From Candidatus Latescibacterota bacterium (GTDB taxonomy: Bacteria; JAAXHH01), in contig JAJECR010000125.1 in the NCBI GenBank assembly GCA_022821935.1, positions 1 to 12,462 of the forward strand: a stretch of 12,462 nucleotides of DNA. The letters are read 5' to 3'. The notes beneath the pieces are model-generated. The model had not been told where the DNA came from. It did not search any database and worked only from the letters and a program-made list of their open reading frames with translations. Positions 7,267 to 12,462 of this stretch are shown in pieces (positions within the stretch are counted from its first letter, which is position 1; every line of letters begins with the position of its first letter). The position numbers and the translations under genes are program-made.

Positions 7267-7496
7267 CAGACCTCATCCCATTCTTCAGTGGTCGGCGTGT
7301 TGGGATCCTCATGAAAGACAACCTTTCCCCGCATGCGCTCGAACACCTTTTCTACCGGCTCCTTGTTCCTTATGGACTGCACACGGAGAACGGGACGCCG
7401 ATTATGGGTTACGATTAATTCCTCGCCCGATTCCTCAATCTCCCGGAATACCTGGAGCATGGTGGCTTTGAGCCTGCTCTTTGAGATAACTGGCAT
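7266..7496 (-). CDS. Phd/YefM-type antitoxin of the PIN toxin
   Basis: A 76-residue protein starting MPVISKSRLKATMLQVFREIEESGEELIVTHNRRPVLRV (two runs joined: residues 1-20 and 21-39), the standard Phd/YefM DNA-binding fold with the ITHNGRPVA-like strand. An acidic C-terminal tail (about 55-76, with PTTEEWDEV at the end) would thread into the PIN toxin and inhibit it. The ATG at 7496 has GGAG at 7503-7506, 6 bases upstream. The promoter and a palindromic operator lie directly upstream, as expected for an autoregulated toxin-antitoxin operon. Confidence 0.88.
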   Translation of the reverse strand: MPVISKSRLKATMLQVFREIEESGEELIVTHNRRPVLRVQSIRNKEPVEKVFERMRGKVVFHEDPNTPTTEEWDEV

Positions 7497-7516
7497 GTGT
7501 TACTCCGAAGTTATGT

Positions 7517-7544
7517 TAGTGACTACGATCATGACTATAGTCAT
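7517..7544. promoter_or_regulatory. Palindromic operator pair for the toxin-antitoxin operon
   Basis: ATGACTATAGTCAT (7531-7544) is a perfect 14-base palindrome touching the -10 box. A second, related site TAGTGACTA (7517-7525) shares the TGACTA core; the two TGACTA cores start 12 bases apart (7520 and 7532). Phd/YefM antitoxins bind short palindromes over their own promoters, so this is the likely autorepression site. Confidence 0.65.
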
Positions 7545-7573
7545 ATATAAGATACAATCCTATCATTTGTCAA
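7544..7573 (-). promoter_or_regulatory. Promoter of the Phd-PIN toxin-antitoxin operon
   Basis: On the minus strand the -35 box is a perfect TTGACA (7568-7573), followed by 18 bases and TATATA (7544-7549, 4 of 6 to consensus). The predicted start of transcription falls near 7537, inside the palindrome described next. This gives a leader of about 40 bases before the antitoxin ATG. Confidence 0.65.
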
Positions 7574-7595
7574 GTAAAGACATTTGTAAATTCAT

Positions 7596-8750
7596 TCACA
7601 CATCCTCCGGCCGCAATTCCAGTGCCAGATCGCGGAATCCCTTCACACGGTGGAGAGTAATCAGGTTGGTGTCGTGCTGGTTCTTACCGCCGAGAGCGGT
7701 GCGGGCGACGACCAGGAGGTCGTCTCCGGAGATGACCTGCGAGGCATAGCTGAAGGATTCCATCATGCTCCTGCTCATGGCCACGCAACCGGCCTGGAAC
7801 CAGTTGAGGGCGTCCACGCTGTACATGAGCATGAGGATGCGCCGCTCGTTGCCCGGCGGACCGCTGAATCCGATGCGCCGTAGGGGTTCCCGGTCCTGCC
7901 ACGAGTTGGTGGACAGAGTCACCGTGGTCCAGTACAGCCCGGCTTCTTCGTCGTGGACGATCTGGAACTTGCACTGAGCGCCCGGCATGGGATGGAACTG
8001 AACGAATCGATAGTCGAGTTTCTCCCCGTCGTCCTCGACACGCCCTACGGAGGCCAGACTGGACGTCGTATGGCCGTCGACGATCGTGCGCATGATCATC
8101 CGGATCTCGCCGTCCACCAGCACGATATTGCCTTCGAGGAAGCTGTCGGCCGGCACCTTGTCCACCAGGCTTTCCGGGTATTTCCGCTGCGAAAGCACGT
8201 CGGGGATGCCCGGGAACCGGACGTGGTTGGACATGCGCCAGGCGGCCGGGTCGAGCAGGTCCCGCGACAGGTCGCCGGCCACCACCAGCGATTTCCAGTC
8301 GAAGCGGCTCGGCGCGTCGCAGGTCTCGAAGGCCCGGTAGGCTTGGCCGTTGTGGATCAGCACGGGCGTGGGCGCGCAGTGGTGCTTCCCCTCGAAAAGC
8401 GTGACCGGTCCTTCCCAGGTGAAACCGCCGTCGCGAGACCGGCCGATGATGATATCCCGGCTCTTTCGCCTGTTTCCGATGAGATAGGCGTCGTCTTCAT
8501 GAGACCATATCGTTGCCCAGATGAAATCCTGGCAGGCCGCCAGGGTCCACGTGGCGCCGTCGTCGTCGCTGACCAGCACCTCGGTCGAATTCGGCACCGC
8601 TTCCTTGTTGGGTTTGGCGCGAAACCACTCGTAGCTGGCCAACAGGCGGCCCGAGCGCATACGCGCGATCGAGGGCGATCCCGTGTAAACGTTTTCCGGG
8701 TCGGGGGAGGACGCCAGAACAAGGTGATCTTCGGATAGCATGCGATTCAT
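7596..8750 (-). CDS. Sialidase-fold (Asp-box/BNR) protein, probable exo-acting glycoside hydrolase
   Basis: A 384-residue protein of the six-bladed sialidase superfamily. The start is ATG 8750: GGAGGT at 8757-8762 lies 6 bases before it, and the predicted transcript starts near 8778, so the longer frame back to 8813 is not translated. Two canonical Asp boxes (SxDxGxTW) are at residues 61-68 and 105-112, and a degenerate one (SVDALNW) at 311-317. The strand VYTGSPSIARMRSGRLLASYEW (about 21-42) is the blade-1 region of the BNR/exo-alpha-sialidase family and holds an arginine that could serve in the Arg triad. There is no signal peptide, so it is probably cytoplasmic unless exported by another route. 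Many proteins of this fold are not true sialidases, so the substrate is open. Confidence 0.85.
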   Translation of the reverse strand: MNRMLSEDHLVLASSPDPENVYTGSPSIARMRSGRLLASYEWFRAKPNKEAVPNSTEVLVSDDDGATWTLAACQDFIWATIWSHEDDAYLIGNRRKSRDIIIGRSRDGGFTWEGPVTLFEGKHHCAPTPVLIHNGQAYRAFETCDAPSRFDWKSLVVAGDLSRDLLDPAAWRMSNHVRFPGIPDVLSQRKYPESLVDKVPADSFLEGNIVLVDGEIRMIMRTIVDGHTTSSLASVGRVEDDGEKLDYRFVQFHPMPGAQCKFQIVHDEEAGLYWTTVTLSTNSWQDREPLRRIGFSGPPGNERRILMLMYSVDALNWFQAGCVAMSRSMMESFSYASQVISGDDLLVVARTALGGKNQHDTNLITLHRVKGFRDLALELRPEDV

Positions 8751-8756
8751 TTTTGG

Positions 8757-8762
8757 ACCTCC
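8757..8762 (-). promoter_or_regulatory. Ribosome binding site that sets the sialidase-fold gene start
   Basis: GGAGGT on the minus strand, 6 bases before ATG 8750. No comparable site precedes the upstream in-frame codon at 8813. Confidence 0.75.
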
Positions 8763-8784
8763 GGTTACATGAGATGGACAAACG

Positions 8785-8813
8785 ATTTTACCCGGAAGGG
8801 ACGGGCTTGTCAA
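8785..8813 (-). promoter_or_regulatory. Near-consensus sigma-70-type promoter of the sialidase-fold gene
   Basis: On the minus strand: TTGACA (8808-8813, perfect), 17 bases, TAAAAT (8785-8790, 5 of 6). Predicted transcription start is near 8778, giving a short leader of about 28 bases. This is the best promoter in the window and shows that a housekeeping-type sigma factor with ordinary consensus boxes is at work. Confidence 0.75.
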
Positions 8814-8918
8814 CCGGAAGGCGTGCCATTTAGATCATCCCGAAACCAGTGCCTGGGTCATCTCGAAATCAATCGCATCGGAGCTACAGAACCGTCGTCT
8901 GGATCTTCATGCGAAGCG

Positions 8919-9019
8919 CATATTGCCCTTGATCTGAACGGTCTGCTCAATCGGACCGTCGCTCATCGTATGCGAATCCTCCCGCCCGCCATATTGCCCT
9001 TGATCTGAACGGTCCGCTC
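8919..9019 (+). repeat. 30-base direct repeat, two copies 71 bases apart
   Basis: The copies are at 8919-8948 and 8990-9019 and match at 29 of 30 positions (T/C difference at 8944/9015). The shared core includes CATATTGCCCTTGATC followed by TGAACGGTC. ATGCGAA precedes each copy (8909-8915 and 8970-8976). Copy 2 ends 9 bases before the -10 box at 9029, where an activator would bind. Copy 1 also forms an inverted repeat ACGGTC (8938-8943) with GACCGT (8954-8959). Confidence 0.8.
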
Positions 9020-9028
9020 GATGTATCA

Positions 9029-9034
9029 TATAAT
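9029..9034 (+). promoter_or_regulatory. Consensus -10 box for the molybdopterin oxidoreductase gene
   Basis: TATAAT, a perfect -10 match in a locally AT-rich spot. The best -35 candidate at 17-18 bases is weak (CTGAAC at 9005-9010), so the promoter may need an activator, plausibly one bound at the direct repeat just upstream. Transcription would start near 9041 and leave a leader of about 118 bases. Confidence 0.5.
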
Positions 9035-9074
9035 TGATCATCAGCATCCCATCTCAAACTGATTTAACGCGAGT

Positions 9075-9150
9075 GAACCGGAGCCACCGGAATGAACCGG
9101 GACCGCCGGAGCAGACCGGAGCCGCCGGAGTAAACCGGCATAGCCGGGAG
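9075..9150 (+). repeat. Four 19-base tandem units with phased CCGG tetramers
   Basis: The units start at 9075, 9094, 9113 and 9132; the first is GAACCGGAGCCACCGGAAT. CCGG occurs at 9078, 9087, 9097, 9106, 9116, 9125, 9135 and 9144, alternating 9 and 10 bases apart. The 19-base period is not a multiple of three, so it is not a protein repeat. Each unit can form CCGG-N5-CCGG hairpins in RNA, and the last one overlaps the ribosome binding site of the next gene. Confidence 0.8.
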
Positions 9151-9152
9151 GA
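9146..9152 (+). promoter_or_regulatory. Ribosome binding site that sets the oxidoreductase start
   Basis: GGGAGGA with 7 bases to ATG 9160. It fixes the start there rather than at an upstream codon (9034), which would lie within the -10 box. It overlaps the last CCGG of the tandem repeats. Confidence 0.75.
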
Positions 9153-9159
9153 TACGCTT

Positions 9160-10341
9160 ATGGCCGGGAAAACCCACCTGTCCCGCCGCGACGTACTGAT
9201 CAGGGGAGGACTCGCCGCGGCCGGCATGACACTATTGCCTTCCCACGTACTCGCCCAGCTGGCCCAACTGGCGCGGGACGAAACGCCCGTGGACTGGATC
9301 GACGAATTCGGTCCGCCGCGCACGCCCGATTTCGTCCTGCTGGACTGGAACGGCCTGGAGTCGTGGATCACGCCCGTGGACCAGTTCTTTTCGGCCAGCC
9401 ACTATCCCGAGCCGACGGTGGACGGGGAGAACTACAGCCTCGAGGTTTCGGGCGCGGTGAGGCAGAAGCTCAACCTGGTCCTGGAAGAGATCAAGTCCCT
9501 GCCGCGCAGAGAGCTCGATTTCACCCTCGAGTGCTCGGGCAACCGGGGCGTTCCCGTATTCCGCGGCGGCGTGTTCAACGCCCGGTGGACCGGCACGCCG
9601 CTGGCGCCGATCCTGGAACGGGCGGGCGTGTGGGACAACGGCATCGAGGTGGTTTTCTTCGGTCATGACGAAGGAGAGGAAGTCATCACGCCCCGGCGCA
9701 GCGAGCCGGTGACCATGAAGCAGAACTTCGCCCGGTCGCTGACCATCGAGCAGGCCATGGACCCGGACATCCTGCTGTGCTACGAGGTGAACGGCCAGGC
9801 GTTGCCGGCAAAGCATGGATACCCTCTGCGTCTCATCGTGCCCGGCTGGTACGGCATCACCCAGGTGAAATGGCTGAAGCGCATCGAGGTGCGCACGACC
9901 CGGTACATGGGCCGCTTCATTTCACGGGATTACGTCACGGTTCGCGAAGAGACCCACAACGGGGAGACCGTTTGGCGCCAGGAGTCCGTGGGCAAGGGCC
10001 GCATCAATTCCGTCACGGCGCGGGTCACCCGGGTCGGCCCCCTGCACCGGATCTACGGCGCGGTCTGGGGCGAGCCGCTCAGAGCGGTGCAGGTGCGCGT
10101 CGACGACGGTCCGTGGCAGACGGCGGAGATCATCGAGGGCGAGGAAGCCGAGTACGCCTGGAAGTTCTGGCGGCTGGACTGGGACCGCCCGTCCCCCGGC
10201 GAGCACACGATCACGTCGCGGGGCATAACGATGGCCGGCACGGTGCAGCCGGCGCCGGACGACCCCTACCTGGCGGGCAAGAAGACCTACTGGGAGAGCA
10301 ACGGCCAGGTGACCCGTACCATCCGGACCTTCGAAAGCTAG
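9160..10341 (+). CDS. Tat-exported molybdopterin-dependent oxidoreductase, sulfite oxidase (SoxC/SUOX-like) family
   Basis: A 393-residue protein. The start at ATG 9160 puts a twin-arginine signal at the N-terminus: SRRDVL (8-13), a hydrophobic stretch (about 18-28) and a likely cut after VLA (30-32), so the folded cofactor-bearing enzyme goes to the periplasm. The molybdopterin domain follows, with C125 in FTLECSGNRG as the expected Mo-ligating cysteine, then DPDILLCYEVNG, and HGYPLRLIVPGWYG near the domain end. The C-terminal third (about 275-380, with RIYGAVWGEPLRAVQVRVDD) is the Mo-co dimerisation domain. Members oxidise sulfite or related substrates, or reduce sulfoxides. No heme domain is fused, and no cytochrome partner or SoxD-like gene is in view, so the electron acceptor is unknown. 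It is probably activated from the upstream repeat region. Confidence 0.9.
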   Translation: MAGKTHLSRRDVLIRGGLAAAGMTLLPSHVLAQLAQLARDETPVDWIDEFGPPRTPDFVLLDWNGLESWITPVDQFFSASHYPEPTVDGENYSLEVSGAVRQKLNLVLEEIKSLPRRELDFTLECSGNRGVPVFRGGVFNARWTGTPLAPILERAGVWDNGIEVVFFGHDEGEEVITPRRSEPVTMKQNFARSLTIEQAMDPDILLCYEVNGQALPAKHGYPLRLIVPGWYGITQVKWLKRIEVRTTRYMGRFISRDYVTVREETHNGETVWRQESVGKGRINSVTARVTRVGPLHRIYGAVWGEPLRAVQVRVDDGPWQTAEIIEGEEAEYAWKFWRLDWDRPSPGEHTITSRGITMAGTVQPAPDDPYLAGKKTYWESNGQVTRTIRTFES

Positions 10342-10355
10342 GGACTGTTTCCTCT

Positions 10356-10385
10356 ATGACCAGGGGACTGAATCCCATTCCATGA
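10356..10385 (+). other. Possible nine-codon leader ORF before the amidohydrolase
   Basis: ATG 10356 opens MTRGLNPIP and a TGA whose bases overlap the ATG of the next gene (ATGA at 10382-10385). The amidohydrolase has no well-placed ribosome binding site of its own; the nearest purine run, AGGGGA at 10362-10367, is 14 bases away. Re-initiation from this short frame is therefore possible. It lacks a good ribosome binding site itself. Confidence 0.2.
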
Positions 10386-11500
10386 TCATCGACTCCCACG
10401 CGTATTGCTTCCCACCGGGAGACGCGAAGGCCGGGTATGGGAATGTCCGTGAGCACCTGCAGTGGATGCAGGCCGAGCACGCGGTCCACCACCAGCCGGC
10501 CTGGCGCGTCCGTGACCGGGCCCGCGCCTCGTCGGAGGCGATTGCGCCCGCGTCGCCCGGGGACTGGTCCACGCTCCCCGACGTGGATTTCCGTGTCGAT
10601 CGCACCCACGGCCGCGTGGTGTGGACGATCGACGGCGAAGACTACACCAAGCAGTTCTATCCGCCTCACCTCCGCAACCTGGAATACACGCCCGACGGCC
10701 TGATCGCCGAGATGGACTATGCGGGCGTGGACGTCGCCCTCCTGCATACCAATCCCATGCTGAACCGCGACAGCGCCTTCCAGGCCGAATGCGTCGCTGC
10801 CTTTCCCGGCCGGCTCTACTCCATGGCGCCCGTGGACGAGTGGCGCATCGCCGCGGAAACGGACCGAGTGATCAAAGAGATTGACCGGGCCGTGCGCGAC
10901 CACGGACTGCACACCGTCAAGTTCAATGCCACGTTGGCTTACCGCGGCAGCGAGCAGCCCTGGAGCGGCGGCGCCTACCGCCCGTTCTGGGACGCTGTGG
11001 CCGGCCTGAAGGTCCCGGTTTTCTTTACCCTCGGCGCCGGACCGGTGCTCGGATACCATTCGGATCTCGTGCAAGGGTACCTCGACGAGCTCGGCGTGCT
11101 CATGGACTGGATGGACCGGTACCCGGATTCGGTCTGCAGCATCACGCATGGGTTCCCCTGGCGTATGTTTTTGGAAGGAGACCGGCTCGTGCTGCCGGAA
11201 GGCCTGTGGCGACCCTTCGAGAACCGCAATCTCAGCCTGGAAGTCTGCTTTCCCGTGCGCATCGGCGACCTATTCGACTTTCCCTACCGGGAGGCCCTGC
11301 CGGCCCTGGAGGAAATGGTCGACCGGATCGGTGCCGGCCGGTTGTTGTGGGGCACGGACATGCCCTTTCAAAACCGTTTCTGCACCTACCGCCAGTCCCG
11401 GGACTGGATCGAGAAGTACGCCGGGTTTCTCAGCGAGGCGGACGTGTCCGCGATCATGGGCGGCACAGCCGCACGGATACTGGGCATCAAGTTTACATAA
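10382..11500 (+). CDS. Amidohydrolase-superfamily TIM-barrel protein (COG2159, ACMSD-like) with altered metal site
   Basis: A 372-residue protein starting MIIDSHAYCF at ATG 10382. It follows the order of the ACMSD/COG2159 group: an N-terminal D4-x-H6 motif, DYAGVDVALLHTNPM (112-126), VKFN with K180, ITHGFPW with H256, and LLWGTDMPF with D326. GGTAARILGI (360-369) closes the barrel as usual. Two of the usual ligands are changed: Y8 stands where the second His of HxH should be, and T216 where the PVxxHxG histidine would be. It may bind metal differently or use another mechanism. In this subfamily known members are decarboxylases or hydrolases of small organic acids. It has no signal peptide. 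It lies 40 bases after the oxidoreductase gene and 13 before the next, so one transcript is likely. Confidence 0.85.
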   Translation: MIIDSHAYCFPPGDAKAGYGNVREHLQWMQAEHAVHHQPAWRVRDRARASSEAIAPASPGDWSTLPDVDFRVDRTHGRVVWTIDGEDYTKQFYPPHLRNLEYTPDGLIAEMDYAGVDVALLHTNPMLNRDSAFQAECVAAFPGRLYSMAPVDEWRIAAETDRVIKEIDRAVRDHGLHTVKFNATLAYRGSEQPWSGGAYRPFWDAVAGLKVPVFFTLGAGPVLGYHSDLVQGYLDELGVLMDWMDRYPDSVCSITHGFPWRMFLEGDRLVLPEGLWRPFENRNLSLEVCFPVRIGDLFDFPYREALPALEEMVDRIGAGRLLWGTDMPFQNRFCTYRQSRDWIEKYAGFLSEADVSAIMGGTAARILGIKFT

Positions 11501-11513
11501 CACGGAGGATCCC

Positions 11514-12462
11514 ATGCACGTCGGTACGCAGCAGTTCAGCACGTCGGACGAAGACCTGGAATACCTGGCCCGCCACGGCGTCTTCAACAAGAGCGAACTC
11601 AACATCACCTTCCACCGGGAATTCGGCTGGGACGTGGAGGAACTGGCGGCCAATAAGGAGAAGTGCGCCCGTTTCGGGATCGAGATGGAGATGGTGGCCC
11701 TGCCCATCGCCGACCTGAACGTGGATGGCGGCCAGGTACCCAACTACATGCTGGGGAAATACGAGGAAGGCGACAGGGAGATCGAACTGGTATGCAACAT
11801 GGTGCGCCAGGCCTCGGAAGCGGGCATCCCCGCGATCAAATACTACCTGTGCGAGATGGAGAACCAGCGCACCGAAAGCGATCCGCCCGGACGGGGCGGC
11901 TCAATCTACAGCACCTGGGACCTGGAGAAGGCGAAGGACCGCCCGCCGCGGTACGATGAACCCGTGACGGCCGAGATGAACTGGGCTCGCATCACCTACT
12001 TCCTGGAGCGGGTGATCCCTGTGGCGACAGAGTGCAAGGTCCGCATGGCCTGCCATCCCTGCGACCCCTGGCTGCCGCCGGGCTATCGCTGCGTGGACCG
12101 GGTGCTAGGCGGTTTCGACGGGTTCAAGCAGTTTATCGAGATCTGTCCCAGTCCCTATCACGGCGTCAACCTCTGCCTGGGCTGCATGGCGGAGAGTTCG
12201 CTCGATCCCCGCAACGAGGTGCCGGACATCATCCGCTACCTGGGTTCGCGCGACAAGATCTTCCTCTGCCACTTCCGCAATATCGTAGGCGGGCGGAACA
12301 AGTTCCAGGAAGTCTGGCCCGACGAAGGGGTCATGAGCATGCACCGTAACATGCTGGCGCTCAAGGTAGCCGGTGCGGAGGATGTGATTTATGTCAATTC
12401 AATGGCTGCAGCCAGTTCGGGGATGTTGCCGGGTTATCCTCCGACATTTGTGAAGGATGTGG
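11514..12462 (+). CDS. Mannonate dehydratase-like (UxuA) / sugar isomerase-fold protein, cut by the window end
   Basis: The first 316 codons of a TIM-barrel protein; the gene continues beyond the window. ATG 11514 has GGAGGA at 11504-11509. The metal-site motifs of the mannonate dehydratase family are visible: HPCDP (181-185, usually HPDDP), C221 in NLCLGC (219-224, usually LCTGS) and HFRN (253-256, usually HLRN). EVWPDEGVMSMHR (266-278) also fits. UxuA removes water from D-mannonate in hexuronate breakdown. The HPCDP change suggests a related subgroup rather than textbook UxuA. After about residue 285 the sequence stops following the family: the expected PDH segment with the last ligand is not seen, and codon use turns less GC-rich. 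I give no gene symbol for these reasons. Confidence 0.75.
   Translation, partial: MHVGTQQFSTSDEDLEYLARHGVFNKSELNITFHREFGWDVEELAANKEKCARFGIEMEMVALPIADLNVDGGQVPNYMLGKYEEGDREIELVCNMVRQASEAGIPAIKYYLCEMENQRTESDPPGRGGSIYSTWDLEKAKDRPPRYDEPVTAEMNWARITYFLERVIPVATECKVRMACHPCDPWLPPGYRCVDRVLGGFDGFKQFIEICPSPYHGVNLCLGCMAESSLDPRNEVPDIIRYLGSRDKIFLCHFRNIVGGRNKFQEVWPDEGVMSMHRNMLALKVAGAEDVIYVNSMAAASSGMLPGYPPTFVKDV

Larger units (their letters stand above)
8751..9159. other. 409-base divergent regulatory region
   Basis: No gene lies between the sialidase-fold gene (-) and the molybdopterin oxidoreductase gene (+). From left to right it holds the sialidase-gene ribosome binding site and promoter, about 100 bases with nothing I recognise, a 30-base direct repeat in two copies, a consensus -10 box, and four 19-base tandem units ending in the oxidoreductase ribosome binding site. 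Confidence 0.75.

Noticed and set aside
7953..8738. Plus-strand open frame (261 codons) opposite the sialidase-fold gene
   Set aside because: The minus-strand frame has Asp boxes, a ribosome binding site and a near-consensus promoter; this frame has none of these.
8751..8813. N-terminal extension of the sialidase-fold protein back to 8813
   Set aside because: The extension covers the promoter -10 box and -35 box and the ribosome binding site; the start at 8750 is better supported.
9075..9150. Tandem 19-base units considered as a CRISPR array
   Set aside because: Units are contiguous with no unique spacers and are too short; no cas genes are nearby.
9034..9159. N-terminal extension of the molybdopterin oxidoreductase back to 9034
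   Set aside because: It would begin within the TATAAT box and translate the 19-base repeats; ATG 9160 has the ribosome binding site and yields a proper Tat signal.

Overview
The window looks like a piece of a GC-rich, Gram-negative-type bacterial genome from an uncultured lineage. The gene mix (a very large lipoprotein/FtsX permease fusion, a single-domain cupin, a sialidase-fold protein, a Tat-exported sulfite-oxidase-like enzyme, an ACMSD-like amidohydrolase and a mannonate-dehydratase-like protein) resembles what I associate with Latescibacterota, Gemmatimonadota or Poribacteria metagenome bins. That placement is an impression from gene content and could be wrong. There are no rRNA or tRNA genes, CRISPR arrays or insertion sequences that I can see.

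Left block (1-5132, + strand): the last codons of an upstream gene overlap the GTG start of a 1515-residue protein. This protein begins with a lipoprotein signal peptide, carries a large exported domain with an M28-aminopeptidase fold whose zinc ligands are mostly replaced, and ends in an FtsX/MacB-type permease with a cytoplasmic tail. A small cupin gene follows 37 bases later.

Middle block (5129-7496): codon use and base composition become visibly less GC-rich. The block holds a protein with uracil-DNA-glycosylase-superfamily motifs, a hicB-hicA toxin-antitoxin pair on + and, facing it, a Phd/YefM-PIN (VapC) toxin-antitoxin pair on -. The Phd/PIN pair has a clear promoter with an overlapping palindromic operator. 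I read this as an acquired, defence-flavoured island placed between metabolic genes.

Right block (7596-12462): a sialidase-fold (Asp-box) gene on - and a molybdopterin oxidoreductase gene on + diverge from a 409-base regulatory region. That region has a near-consensus promoter for the sialidase gene, a 30-base direct repeat, a consensus -10 box for the oxidoreductase gene, and four exact-period 19-base units that put eight CCGG tetramers in the oxidoreductase leader. Downstream on + lie an amidohydrolase lacking part of the usual metal-binding set and a mannonate-dehydratase/sugar-isomerase-like gene that runs off the right edge. These genes suggest breakdown of acidic or complex carbohydrates and oxidised carbon compounds, but no substrate can be assigned from sequence alone.

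The strongest candidates for something new are the M28-pseudoenzyme/FtsX fusion, the phased CCGG leader repeats, and the UDG-like gene next to two toxin-antitoxin systems.
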